A DNA stretch of 64,000 bases from Rostratula benghalensis (GCA_013399305.1 VXAI01000035.1:1245023-1309022), one strand, 5' to 3'. Positions 12,505-24,708 are shown, counted from the first letter of the stretch. Notes: generated by a model not told the origin, from the sequence alone. Program-made: numbers and translations.

Positions 12505-12923
12505 GATGCTGGCGTCATTTTAAAAGTTTGGTGAAGAACAGAAGAATGCGGCGTTAAAAACAAATCCTCCTTGGCAGAGGATGGTCTTCAAGTTCTTAAT
12601 CATCTCTGATTTTTTTGTAACTCTGTCATTATTTTCATTAATTAACTTGAGCGGGTAACACAAACATCACACGTCTTCCAAAACTGGTATTGCTGCTGCC
12701 TGCTATTTAGTCTGTGGAACCGAGGGGGAATAAAGAAGAAAGAAAGAAAAAAACGAACCAAAATGTTGAAGTGACATACAGGCAATGACTTAATTGAATA
12801 TGTATTTACCCAAATGGCTTTAATTGGCCCTCACCTACAGTCTCGCCATATTGTACTGGTTTCACAGGCTGGGCAAGGCCTTATGCTGTATTCCCAAGGA
12901 ACTGCTGGAAAGGCTGTAATTCT
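12505..12923. other. DAB1 intron, unique sequence left of the minisatellite
   Basis: No exon or mobile element is seen. It holds a purine run AAGAAGAAAGAAAGAAAAAA near 12733-12752. GC rises only at the minisatellite boundary. Confidence 0.55.
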
Positions 12924-13230
12924 GGGGCTGCCCCTCCGTCCGTGGGGCTGCCCCTCCGTCCGTGGGGCTGCCCCTCCGTCCGTGGGGCTGCCCCTCCGTC
13001 CGTGGGGCTGCCCCTCCNNNNNNNNNNNNNNNNNNNNNNNNNNNNNNNNNNNNNNNNNNNNNNNNNNNNNNNNNNNNNNNNNNNNNNNNNNNNNNNNNNN
13101 NNNNNNNNNNNNNNNNNNNNNNNNNNNNNNNNTCCGTGGGGCTGCCCCTCCGTCCGTGGGGCTGCCCCTCCGTCCGTGGGGCTGCCCCTCCGTCCGTGGG
13201 GCTGCCCCTCCGTCCGTGGGGCTGCCCTCC
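12924..13230. repeat. GC-rich 20-bp minisatellite interrupted by an assembly gap
   Basis: The unit GGGGCTGCCCCTCCGTCCGT is repeated head to tail. Four perfect copies and 14 nt of a fifth lie left of the gap. Four perfect copies and a 13-nt degenerate end (one C lost) lie right of it. The unit is 80% G+C, carries two CpGs, and contains the hairpin GGGG-CTG-CCCC, all in an AT-rich intron. It has no stop codon in any frame on either strand, which explains the several overlapping open frames here. They are not genes. Confidence 0.97.
13018..13132. other. Assembly gap (115 N) inside the minisatellite
   Basis: 115 undetermined bases. If the array continued perfectly across the gap, the missing length would have to be 1 plus a multiple of 20. 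115 does not fit, so the N count is an estimate or the hidden part contains variant units. Confidence 0.98.
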
Positions 13231-16200
13231 AAGGGTGCCCTGGCTGCAAGGAGAAATAGAGCCCAGGGCCCGGCCCCCAGTAGTCATTTTGAGTTCCTGT
13301 GGCCCTTTCTCAAGGGCATGGGTGCTTAACCCAAGGGACCTGGCTACCTTCCAAGTGGAGTAATTAAATTCTGCATTCCTCAATTCCCTCTCGTTTTAAT
13401 TGGATTAAGTATTCTTCACCTTTTGGCTTGAAACTTGGCTGGCTAAACAACCGAGTTTTTCATTACATCAGAGTCTTTATTTCAGATTAGGTTCTATTAT
13501 CCCTGCATATAATGTACATTGTTTTCAGTGGAGCAGGTGTTTTGGGAGAGCAGTGTACAAGGTAGATCAACATTTTACTTACTTTTTTAATTGACTTTCT
13601 TTGCTGTACTGAAGTACACCCTTTTGATGGTTATTCCTGATTACTCACTCCCTCAATTTACAGACCTTGTTGAGACTGTATAATCAAAGGCAATTTATAA
13701 AAATAATGTGGCTCTCCACTGTATCCAGGAAACCCTCCATTTGCCAGTGTGTGCCACTTGTATCTCCTTTGTGTGGTCAGTGAAATCTAGGGCATCACTG
13801 CAAGTTTAATCTTCAGGGTGTATTCAGATGTTCACCTGATGGCTGAGATTGCGTAGTATTTCGCAGAGACGAGCTTGTAAACGAGGGAATCTGTGCCAGT
13901 AACTGTCAGGTACTGGAGCCTAAATAATAGATTTTTAAATTTATTTTATTTTTTCAGTGTGTGCCCTTTCACAACGTTTTAAGACCCCAGGCTGCAGTGT
14001 GGACGTGTGCTGTGATTCTGCAGAAATTTTAATTAACGAACGGGGGTATCCAAAAGTCCTATGATGCATTGAGAATGAATAGGTGGTTCACATCTGAGAA
14101 GGTAATTTGTGGCCTGTACAAATCTTTGATATGGATAAAATTCAGATTAGTTCACGTAATGGTTCACCTGGTCCTAATGATACCTAAATTTAGAATTTGC
14201 GAGCACCACTGGCCTGTGATCGGCACATGTTTTGCCCTGTATAAAATGGAATTATGTTAGTCAATTCGCATTAGCCAAGTCTGAATTCGGTGTCTGCTTG
14301 GATTTAGTTGCACTCTGCTGATGACAGAGCTCCGTTTGGCTTTTTGTTTGACCTGGATATGTGCATCTTTCTTAGTGCTGTCAATCTTCTCTTCTGTTGC
14401 TCAGTGCATTCCTGTTACTGAAAATCCACGATCCATAGCCCTTTATTAAATTACAGAGTACGTTTCTTGTACCTGTACTATTTACCTTTGGGCATTAGGA
14501 CCTTTTTTCCTAGAAAATAACCTGGTACAGGTTTTTGTGGGAGTTTCTACCTCAAACCTCTCTGAAAACTCTTGAAAGAAAAAGAAAAAAAAATAATAAA
14601 AAAGGAACATGAAGACATCCAAGTTTATCTTTGTGGGAAAGTCTTTAAAAAAAAGAAAGAAAAAAGAAAAGAAGTAGTAGTAATGAACATATGTGTATTT
14701 ATTTTTCTTTTTTTTTTTTAAATTAAGGAATTTCTTGTAAGTAGTTGCACAGAAAGGATCCCACCTGTGTTATGGACTATAAATGCACTTTCTATAGCAT
14801 TGTGACCCCTTTCTGATAATTTCTGATCCCTTTTCTGTATTAATTCTGGAGAACTGCTCTAAACTGACATAAAACCTTTTTGCTGTGGACTTGGTTTTGT
14901 TGGTATGCAAGGAGGAGGAGGGTACAAACCGGCATCCTGTCTTTCATCCTTCTGGATGAGGATTAATCATGATCACAGCTGCAGAATAATGCAGATCTTA
15001 GCTGCTGGGGCTGGAGAGGGGGAAGGGACAGGGAGTGGGGAGGGCAAGGGACGTAGGCTGCTTTTGCTTCCACGCAGCCCCTTTCCCCTTGGAGGCACTG
15101 CCTTTAACAGGGGAGTCGCAAGAAGCAGATTCTCAGAAATTGTTTTCGTCTCGTTGACTTAGTGGATCCCCTTGTATTCCAATTTCTGCTCGCTGTCTGC
15201 CAGCAGCATTCCTTGAATTCACGTGCACTGTCCCTTATGCAGGATAAAGCATGGTGCTGGCTTTGCTATATGACAGCAATTTGTTTTAAATAAAGGCACG
15301 GATTTGCTGTTGCCCCAGCTTACCTTTTGTATTTTGACTAATTCATTTTTCATATGTTTTTGTCCTTTAATCATAAGGAACACATTCAATATACCAGCAA
15401 GGCACACACACAGTTTTTTGCATGGCTTGCTTGTTTTCTTGATGATGTACTAGGCAAAGGATACTGAAATGCAGCTGGCTCGACGGTGCACAGATTTAGA
15501 CCAGTGGCTTTTACTATGTCTCTGTAGATAGCTGACCTGCAAGGCATTTAGGAGCTGGTTCTGAAATGGATAAAAGTGTGCTAATTCCTTCAAGGTAGAT
15601 CAGAAGGATTATGACATCTAGGAAGAAGGGGCTGCCAGACAGCTCATGAGCGATATAACTAGGACTGACCCAATAGCATCTCTAGAGCTTCCCATAAAAT
15701 TGCCTGAGGAGTCTGCCAAGAAGCCAGATGCTGCTGCTGGAAAAATACCTTCTGTAGCTTGGCATTTGTCCTGTAATTGCTTCCAAGAGAGAATAAACTG
15801 TAGCATGACAGTAGAAGGTGAATGGGTCCTCGCTGCACGCTACTTGGGTGATTTTAAAAAATATTTAGAAAATAAGCATTGTTTTGTGGTATATTACCAG
15901 TTGTGCAGGTCCATATACCCGTTTAGCTGCTTAAGAGTTCTCCATCTGGAAAAACAAGAACATCTTTTTCTTTTCTTTCCCCTGACCTTTTAGCTTGGCA
16001 GTGGCTTGATTTTTCTTTTTGTTTTGGGTAATTGTTTTTACAGGGTCCCTAACCCTGATCACTTAGGCTTTGATTCTGTAAGTGGGTGATGTGGTCGTGT
16101 GGACCTCCCCGGTTACGTGGTTGCAGCAGGATGGAGACCGGAGTGCTTCCCCATATGGATGTTTCCCTGTATAGAATTATGACAGAGAAAACAACACCTG

Positions 16201-17830
16201 GCCCATGCAGTTTCACGGGTTAGATTGTTGGGTGGCTTTTTTATTCCCTTATAGTATATTCTCCAGCTGTGGGAAGAGTGCTGTCTGTTAGGGTTTAGAG
16301 ACACTGCCAAATCTTACCCACGAACAGAAAATGTGTAGTGCCAGACTTCTTGTGGGAAGTGCTTCTGCCCTTTTAAAGTGGTTTACATTCTTACTGATGT
16401 AAAGCAGAGGCATTTTGGATACAAGGCACCACATTCGCAAACAGGATGAGACTAGATAAGTAAATTAAATAAAATTATTTGTGGTTTGGAATTTCTCCAG
16501 TAAGATCCAGCAGCCCTTCTCAAAGGGCTACTTATGTTTTGGTGTCGTTCAGAAATCTGCCTGCTCTTCATCGTAGCAGTCGTGTGGAATTACCTTCATG
16601 AGTGACGTTGCTGGTCTGGAGTATTTAAATGGAGTTGTCAAAAGTATTTCTGTAGCTGAAACTCACTAAACTATTCAAAATATTGACATTTGTTGGTTGT
16701 GGAGCAACAATGTAGAAATAATTCTTGGCTGTATCTGTAAATTCCAGAAAGCTTCTTGCTTTTTCCCCCTTTGCTCAACTCAATGAACTTCAGAAGAAGT
16801 CTGGTGGTGGGTTTGGTATAATAAATCAAAAGTCCATTCACAGTGAGGTGAAGTCTTCTGATTAGTTTTCCCTAATATTTAACTGTCAGGGAGCAAGGGC
16901 TGAGTGTTGAAAAATAGCAATGAATAAAGATCTTGGCATAGGGTTTGGTTGTTGTTGTTGACGTTAGGAAAGTTTGCTTTGCTGTAATGTCAGGAAGCAT
17001 TCAGAAAATTGAAGGGCACGATGTGTAGATTAACTCCTGTGACTGAGCAAATCTCAAAGGGACCTGAAAAAGTTGGTACAAAATTCACACCCGTTAAGAA
17101 TGCCAGTATAAAGCATCACTTCAAGCTCTGCTTCAGCTTAAGTTAGCTATATTGCAGGTATTGTGCTGGGTTTTATTTGAAAGGAATGAGAGGGTGAGTC
17201 CCAGTTCAGCCTTGCTTGCAATATTAAGAAAGTCATCTTGAAATTATTTTAAAAAAGCTGAATTAAGATATTTCTAGAAAGGACAGGAGACGAATAAGTT
17301 GCCTTCAACTTTTACTGTGCCACTTAAAAACCTGCTGAGCTGTCCGGGATGTGAGATATTTAATTCCATAACCTTTTCTTCCAATTAGAAGGCACAGATC
17401 CTGATTGTGAGGAATTTGCATTTAAATATAAAACGTGGCGTCTCTGACATTGCTTTTACCTTCTCCCTGGTGATGCTCCTGACTGCATGCTTCTCCCTTT
17501 CCTTTGGTGTGATGATTGCACCACTGCGCTTTAGTAATCATTTAACAGCTCTAATTACAGCATACTGTGATCCCAACCGTGTACTTTGTCCTTTTTCCCT
17601 TCTTAGTCTTCACTCGGTTTCTTTGGTGTCGAGAGGATCTCAAAAGAGCTGCTCTTCTGCTTTGCAAAAATTAAATTCTGTAGATAGACCCTGCTTCGGT
17701 AATGTACAGATTTGCATTTTCTTCTTGCTGTAGAGTTAATGGCGTTGAATTTTAGACGTAGAGGGGCTGGTTGGTCTGGTGGTGTTTACATCAGTCACGC
17801 CGGCATAACTTGGCTGACACTAATGCAGAT
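13231..17830. other. DAB1 intron, unique sequence
   Basis: No recognised exon or mobile element. It contains purine-rich AAAGAAAAAAAA patches near 14575-14670 with a T run at 14708-14719, and the G-rich tract at 15007-15050. The frame at 15646-15993 has normal-looking amino acid composition but no family motif and no splice context that I can support. Confidence 0.55.
15007..15050 (+). other. Predicted G-quadruplex-forming tract
   Basis: Seven runs of three or more G (15007-15010, 15018-15022, 15025-15027, 15031-15033, 15037-15040, 15042-15044, 15048-15050) occur within 44 nt, with loops of 1 to 7 nt. This satisfies the usual four-run G-quadruplex rule several times over. It is on the sense strand of DAB1, so it would be present in the pre-mRNA. 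Confidence 0.7.
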
Positions 17831-17947
17831 ACACCAGCATAAAATTGGTGTAACTCCAGCTCCATTAAAATCAATGGAGTTAGGCCAATATAAGTCAAAT
17901 GTAACGCTATTGATTTTGTGCTGGTGTGGCTTTATTGACTTTAATGG
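17831..17947. repeat. Old palindromic interspersed repeat, probable
   Basis: The stretch contains two pairs of complementary segments. ACACCAGCATAAAAT (17831-17845) pairs with ATTTTGTGCTGGTGT (17913-17927) with one mismatch. CCATTAAAATCAAT (17862-17875) pairs with ATTGACTTTAATGG (17934-17947) with one mismatch. The wording GGTGTAACTCCA and TCAATGGAGTTA resembles an old repeat I recall from bird and reptile introns, but I cannot name the family. It is not CR1. Confidence 0.55.
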
Positions 17948-18265
17948 AGGTAAGGCAGTTTTCTGCCAGTGGAACTGGGATCACGGCCGGGCTGTGCCCC
18001 GGCAGTATTTGTAGCCGTAGTGAGTTTTGTTTCTTGTTTGTTCTTACCACCCGCGTTATCAGAAATTCCTGGTTTCTTATCTGCTCCAGGGTCAGCAGCG
18101 GAGCAGTCTGGGGACAGTTCAAGTCTTGGTGTAACGCAATTCATACAGGAAAAGGCATTTAGGTAATTCAGTTTCACTGGGAGCACGGGGAATCTCCAGT
18201 CCAATCTGAACAACTCCCTCTGTTATCTGGTAACAGAGCAGAGCAGAAGGTTTTTAGCTTTTTTT

Positions 18266-18304
18266 CCTTTTCTTTCTTTCTTTTTTTTTTTTTTTTTTTT
18301 TTTT
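18266..18304. repeat. (TTTC)n followed by poly(T), 24 nt
   Basis: TTTTCTTTCTTTC runs into 24 uninterrupted T at 18281-18304. A second T run of 17 lies at 18616-18632. They are simple sequence in the upstream intron. Confidence 0.88.
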
Positions 18305-21300
18305 AATGTAAGGTCCTGCAAAAGCTTACAAACAGCACTTAGAGTTGAGTTTTGCATCTCAGAGCAGAAAGAATATGCTTGCAGGAACAATGTGGGCTGT
18401 ATTTATAGCCCCTGAAGACACACCAGAGCATTTTTAACTCCCTGGGATGGAGTTGCCTTCCTGGGGCCTGGTGGGAGAGAGCCAGGAATTCTCTGTGTGC
18501 TTTTTCCAAGCTTTTTCCAGGACTGACTTTTTTCATTGAAGGCTGCAGATACACTTGTCTGGCAGACTTGCATGCTTTCTTACGGAACTAAAGACATACA
18601 GCCCTACCACCCCTCTTTTTTTTTTTTTTTTTAATAATTGCCATTCCCATTTTGATTTCCAGCCTTTAGTTTTCCGTGGCAAGAGATTTGGGGGTTGAGT
18701 GTATGCCCTCTGTCTTTGCAAGGCTCCTGAAAGTGATGCCACTTATGTGGCGTGGTGATGCTCCCAGGTACATAGGCTAGTTCAAAGAAGAGGTAGGTGT
18801 TAACAAAACCTGTGGAAGGGCTGTGAAATGTTAATTTACAGAGCTGAAGCTGATACCTGATTACTGGAAATCAGGCTGAGACCAACTGGAGGGACTGCAG
18901 CAGCACTGGAATTACCCAGCACCAGCTCTGGTCAGCAATAGAGCAGAAGAGGGGAGAGCAGCAAGTCCTAGGTTCTCAGTGCTGGGTGGGTTTTTTGATT
19001 TTGGGGTTGGCTTGTTGTTTTTTGTTTGATTTAAATTAAGTTTTACACTGTGATTATCCTCTTAAAAGAGTTTCTATAAATTTCATGGTGAAAGCATTGA
19101 AGGATAAAAAGTATATTTTTACATTGGTCAACTCAATGAGTTGACTGGCTCCAATTTAGCAGCTTTTCTTAAAAGGAGGGGATATCCTTCCTCAGAGAGA
19201 TTATGAACCGCCCTCATGTCGCTTTCCTGAACACAAAATAGCGTACTTTTGAATATTTCACGCATCCTGTTAAAGCAAGTTTGATGTCTTCTGTTTTGCC
19301 TTTGTTTCCAATGTGCTGTCGTCTGTAATATAAAATAGAAACTGTAATATTAAAATGAAATGTTAGCAATTTCCCATTAAAAATGTTGATGAAATCAATT
19401 CATTCCTGTGAAAAGCATCTTTTTAATCCAGTCAGCGTTTTCTGTGAGTAGAAGATTCACAGCATTTCTAGTGAATAATTGGTGAGGTGGAGGGTAGTAT
19501 TCTCCACTACGTGGAGTGATTTCCAGGAGGAATTTTAGTAATTATTCCTGCTGTCATTGGAATACTAATAAACATCTTACTTTGGAAATATTTTATAGGT
19601 CATTTTTTTGGCAAGATACTCTTCTAGTGGTAAATCAGCTTCAGTGGTACTATTTACACCATCTGAGGAACTAGGTAGCGTGCCTGAAAGATGCCCTAGA
19701 GATGGAATAATGAAGCATATTGTAAACCACAATAAATTTAATACAATGTGTTACTGGCCTTAGTTACATGTCGTGGTTTGGTTGTGTTGTTGCTTTTTTT
19801 TTTTAAAGAAGAGCTTCTTGTTTTAGGGAGATAGTGGATATGTTTTATGAATATAGCAGCTAAACAAATAGCAACTGGATAAAAATAAAAATAGATAAAA
19901 ATGAAATGTTACAGCTTGGGTAGTCTCCTCCACGTCAGAAGAATTAAAAAGGCTTAATTGGGAAGTGTTGGACTCATAGGCATAGTACAGGCAGCATAAT
20001 AAAGCAGATAAATCTCTTCCCTTTCTCTTAATGTATAGAAGCTGGAGGTGGAGGGGAGCAACCAAAACCTAGGTATGGAGGTGTTGGTGAGTCTTTGTGT
20101 GCCATGTAGCTTAGGGAGGCAGTAGAAGTTGGGTGCTGGGTTTCAGAGGGTTTCCAGTTTGCAGGGGGATATCTGAGGAGCTAAACTGGACACTCTGCTT
20201 CCCCCACATCTGCGGAGGGAGTGGATTTTTGTGTCGGACCTCCGTTTGTGTGTATGAACAGTGAGCTGCCTTTCCCCCCCCTGGCATTTCTGTAGCCTGT
20301 AAAAGAAATTGCAGGAGGAAGGCAGTGATTGACGTGCGATGCCATGACAGTCATTTGACTTTGTCACTGGGGGCAGTTTATTATGCTGTTCTGTGGGCAA
20401 ATGACAGAACTGGAGGAGAGAGATGGGGCATATGCAACAGTTTAATGGAGATTGCTTTCTTTTGCTGGGCAGAGAGAATTTTAATGCACGAGCTGCTTAG
20501 ATTTTACTGCTAAACACGTTGTTACAGAACTTGCTTTAATAAAGCACATACAGAGCTTCCCCTGTTGGCTTTTTGCCTTCTCATTTTCTTCTCTGTCAGT
20601 ATCTTAAGCTCTGTCTTTTACCTCACTTTCCTCATTTTCTGGTTCTTTCTTACAAGCCTTATTAACTGAGATATTTCAGTGGGGTTTGGACCTTTGGGTT
20701 TTGGTTTGGAATTAGCGTAGTGCCTTCTGGGAAAGATAAAGATTCTTGATACCAAGGAGCTTCCCGCAGGATGTGTCCATGAGACCTGAACCTTGGGGAA
20801 ATGAGGTGATGAGCACAAAATCGTGTGAGCAGCTCCAAAGTTTTCCGTGGCCTCCTCTTTCTGGAGGGTGTAAAGGACACCGGGGTTGAGCATGGGTTTT
20901 TCCACTGTCAGCTCCTCTGCAGCCCCACTGAAGTTCTCCCCGTGAGGCTCCAAGGCCAGATGAGAAGTTGATGAGTAACGTTTTTTTTTTTCCCCCCCCT
21001 GGACAGCAGTCCTTCGTGCTTGACCTGTTTGGAGTTTTCCAGGATCGTAGCACTTATGAAATCATTTTGTCACTTTGATTTTGCCCTTTGAATGCGTTTG
21101 GGCTTTGCCCTTAACGCTTGCAAAATCAGGTGCATCAGCAACCACCCTTTGCAGGTGATTCTGTTGGGTGTTTTGGAGGAAAGCGAGTGAATCGCAGGAC
21201 TTCAGAGGCAGAAAAAGCAAGAGCTAAGGATGGGGAGCAGCCTGGTTTTTGTTTTGTCAAACCCAGGCTGTGGGAGGTACCGTCCTCTTGTCAAATCCCA

Positions 21301-22973
21301 CTTTGGGGCTGTGGGGAACTTAAATACCTAGGGAATGCCAGGGCTTAGTTACAAATCCTTGCTAAGACTGCTTTTCCTTTGCATAAGCAGATGGAAACTG
21401 GTTTCAGGGGAGGGAACTTCTTAAGTTTCGAAGCCCTGAAGAAAATTAATAAATTCATGTATTTTAAAGCCAGAGGGGGAAGTATTATTATTGTTTTTTC
21501 TGACCTCCTTCATAACTCGGGCCAGGGGAAGTCGCCTAATAACCCCTTCATGAACTCGCTGAAGCGTGATTGAAAAGACAAATGATTTGACAGAGATTGT
21601 TGTGTTACAGATGCGTGGGGGAGGCAGGAGGAGCACGTGACGAATTTCCCTGCGCCTAAAAGGTCCAGCGTGCGCTAATCCTAATTGCAAAGTGAATTTA
21701 CAAAAAAATATTTCTTCACTCTAAGGCTTTAGGTTTTATGCCGGCGGAGGAGTAATACAGAATGCAGGCTTAAGACTTCTCTTGGAATTAAAACCCAGTT
21801 AATTCCAGAATGCGCTGATTGTGTTTCTACTGTAGCCACTTAATAAGGGCACAGAAAATGTCAGTATTTTGTTAAAACGAAGAGCTCTGAATCCTCTTTA
21901 GGAAAAGCTGAGGCACGCACATAGCATGTGCTGGAGCAGTAACGACTCGCACAAGAAGATCGTTAGAGTGTAAGATGATGGGGTGGGTGGGTTGGTTGGT
22001 TGGTTTATTCATTTATTTTAAACACAGCTAACAAAAATTTTGCCTTTAGAGCAGGGAGAGAAATGTGGCAGAGGTGATCCAAGAAAATAGCCTCTCATTG
22101 ATAAAACACGTGCTTGCAGTGCTTCCCACAGTTGGAAGAGCGCAGTATTTAACAACGGTGACCTAGATTGGGGGAGACAATAAAAGCTGTTGCGGTGAAG
22201 AGCAGATTGACTGGGTAATAAACGGCTGAAATATGGAGAGTATGTGAAAGTTTACTAATGTAGCTTACATAAAGACCTACACTTTTGGAGGAGTTGTCTC
22301 TGTAGCAAATTCAGTTTGAGATAGAGCTTGCATCTGACAGATGTTTATGTGCTCCTTCACAAAGACACATATTACTTTATTCAAGGATCTATGAGCCTGC
22401 GAGAGAATGACCTGATTAGGTTTTAAAGTAAATCAATATGTGAACCTGTCCAAAAATAGACATGCATTTATTTTAAAAAATATTACTCGGTGGGATAGCC
22501 TCGAGGGGATGTAGCTGTTCTGGAGAGTTTCAAATGAGATGGCAGTCATGTGGTGTTATTTTAAAATATTCAGTGCTGTTCAGATGCTACTATTTCAGCC
22601 ATCCTGCTGAAAGTGGCTGACAACACGAGATGACATTCTTGATGCTTTGTACCTGAAACAGGCTTCGAAGACCTTAAAACTTTCTTAACTCTTGACCCTG
22701 AGGGTGGTTGGGTTTTTTTTCTGTTCTTTGTCTTGGTTTTATTATCAACGGACCTATTATAAATATTTTTCTTTTGTTAAGTGGTTCGTGTTAGGGCTGC
22801 TTGCAGAGATAGGCAGTTGACCCTTAGGTAAATATAAATCCAAATTCCAGAAAAATAAACTGTCAATCCAGCTGTGATTGAGAGATGCTTTAAGTAAGTG
22901 CCATTGAGCTGTAAAGACCAATGCATCCCTCCTGTGCTGTAGAACTAAGTATTATTAAATTGGGTTGTGTGCA

Positions 22974-23055
22974 GGGGGAGGGGACGGAGGTGGGGGTTGG
23001 AGGGGACATCTGTTCTCTGCAGTGCTTCCCTCCTGCTTTGCTGGGGAGGGGGGGG
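22974..23055 (+). other. G-rich stretch with two possible G-quadruplex tracts
   Basis: At 22974-23005 the runs GGGGG, GGGG, GGGGG and GGGG have loops of 1, 8 and 5 nt. At 23043-23055 there is GGGG-A-GGGGGGGG. They lie about 1.6 kb upstream of the DAB1 exon in a locally GC-rich stretch (22960-23240) with few CpGs, so this is not a CpG island. Confidence 0.55.
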
Positions 23056-24628
23056 AGTTTCAAGCCTGAGAGAAGAGCGGCTCTTGTCGAGGGCAGGGTG
23101 AGGTGGTTCCCTTGCAGCACAGAACGTGCCATGATCGGTGCCAGAGTCCAGTGGTCACTGCATGTGGTGGCCCACTGTGACCATGTCTGGGGCAGAGACA
23201 TCGCCCTGGCCGTGGACCTGGCCAGAGAGTGCTTCAGAGCCTGAGAGATTGTCACTTTTGGGGCTGTTATCTCATTCCTTTTCCCTCTTTGATCTACCTT
23301 CACTTGCTATGTCCTTTTCTGCTGTCTTCTTAACTAAGAACGTTACTCAAAAGTGTTCTCAGTTTATTCAGGTGCTCAGACAAGGTGTATGTAGCAAGCA
23401 GCACAACATTAATTTGTACCTTGCTCTATTTTTCCTCCTTTTTGTGATAGGTCACCTATTCAGACTCCACAGAGGAGGAACAGGGCATGTTGTATTTCAA
23501 AATCAGCTCGGCAGATTTTGAAAAGCTATCTTTGAATATTCTATAATACACATACAGATTTGAAGAGCTTATTTAAAGAAAGCCCCTGACACACTTCAGC
23601 AATATTAAATCACTTTAGACGGTGCATGGCAGTGCAATGTTACTGAAGCATTTAAAAATGTTAAAAGAGCCTGGATTTGAAAGTACTAGAAGCTTCACAG
23701 CCCTTACTGTGAAAAGTGATTTAAACTTGTCAAAGTTATTTCCATGTTTGCAGTGTGTTGCTTTCTTAAATGACAGAGAAGGGACATTAGTAAATAACTA
23801 TAACTGCAGTTAATCTCTGGCCAGCTCACCAGCTGATATGCTGGGTTAATTTCTTTATTAAATGCTTATTTAATAACTGGGCAGCTGTTCAGACAGGCCA
23901 GATGGACTTCACCGTAATTGTGCTAATAATTAGAACTTTTTCACAATAAGGAAGAGCAATAAGAAGATGCATTTAGTGAGGGAGCATCGTGACAAATGGT
24001 TTCAGGATGGTATGGTCCTCTGCCCTCAACAGACTGGCTGTAGTAGGTGGCTCATCCTTCAAAGCAAGGAGTGGCAGTAAGAGCCAGAGCAATGGTTTAT
24101 TCTTTGCTTGGTTGTTTATTTTTTTATTTACTCTTTTACATGGAGGCAGGTTCTTTTATACTGGAAACATTATCATAAGCAAGAGGAGTGGCCAGGTCTG
24201 ATGTTCTCAGTGTGAGTAATGAATATGTTTCGCATTTGTTCAAGGAAGGGAACAAAAGCATTGGAAGAGCATTTGAGGAGTAAAATCTGAACTTCCTGTC
24301 TGGCATTATATTTTTGCCTTGGAATTATTGCATTAAGAATCGAGTCCTTGCAGAATTACTTGCTGTTGGTGACCTTTCCAGCTACTTTCCGGATCTTTGT
24401 CCTCCAGCTGATGGTCCACAAGTACAGGTCTTCTGTGCACCTCGTGTGGTGTCTGTAGCATGTAAAGTGCTCATCTCAGATGTGCCAAAACCTCTCAAAC
24501 AAGACTTGATGACTGTGTTTAAGCATCTAAAATTGTGGGTAAACGACTCTAGATGGAGAACTTCATAGGTTTCTCCCTCAGTAAGCTTGCAATGACTTGC
24601 CTTTTTTTAATGTTTTGAACTTAGACAA

Positions 24629-24660
24629 TGACCAATGCTTTTTGTTTCCTTCTTTAACAG
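24629..24660 (+). promoter_or_regulatory. DAB1: Splice acceptor of the DAB1 first coding exon
   Basis: A nearly pure pyrimidine tract at 24638-24655 is followed by AACAG, and the exon starts at 24661. A plausible branch point is the A of TGAC at 24631, 29 nt before the final G, which is a normal spacing. No other AG falls between the branch point and the acceptor. By eye this is a strong 3' splice site. Confidence 0.85.
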
Positions 24661-24676
24661 CACTCGAAAGGAGCGA

Positions 24677-24708
24677 ATGAGATGAACTGTTTGGGTTATA
24701 GTGTCTGA
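24677..24708 (+). promoter_or_regulatory. Two short overlapping upstream ORFs in the DAB1 leader
   Basis: uORF 1 at 24677-24685 is the minimal ATG AGA TGA (Met-Arg-stop), with weak context (C at -3). uORF 2 at 24682-24708 starts inside uORF 1 in another frame and encodes MNCLGYSV before TGA. It has G at -3, the best context of the three upstream starts. Both end more than 85 nt before the main ATG, so reinitiation is feasible. Confidence 0.65.

Larger units (their letters stand above)
17948..24628. other. DAB1 intron immediately upstream of the first coding exon
   Basis: Free of recognisable CR1 copies for about 12 kb (12504 to 24660), the longest CR1-free stretch next to the exon. It contains simple repeats at 18266-18304 and 20981-20999 (11 T then 8 C), a (GGTT)n patch near 21985-22005, a 19-bp palindrome at 19127-19145 and G-rich DNA at 22974-23055. 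Noncoding DAB1 leader exons could be here, but I cannot identify any by eye. Confidence 0.55.

Noticed and set aside
12924..13230. CRISPR-like array
   Set aside because: The repeats are directly tandem with no spacers, and the context is a vertebrate intron. It is a minisatellite.
12814..13383. Six overlapping open frames of 105-173 codons on both strands encoding GLPLRPWGCPSVRGAAPPSV-type repeats
   Set aside because: They arise because the 20-bp minisatellite lacks stop codons in every frame, and they run through undetermined bases. There is no coding evidence.
15646..15993. 115-codon open frame with mixed composition
   Set aside because: No recognisable domain, no convincing flanking splice sites, and length within chance for 64 kb in six frames.
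24314..24568. 84-codon open frame just upstream of the DAB1 exon
   Set aside because: It is not in continuity with the exon, ends before the acceptor, shows no family motif, and has no donor that would join it to DAB1.
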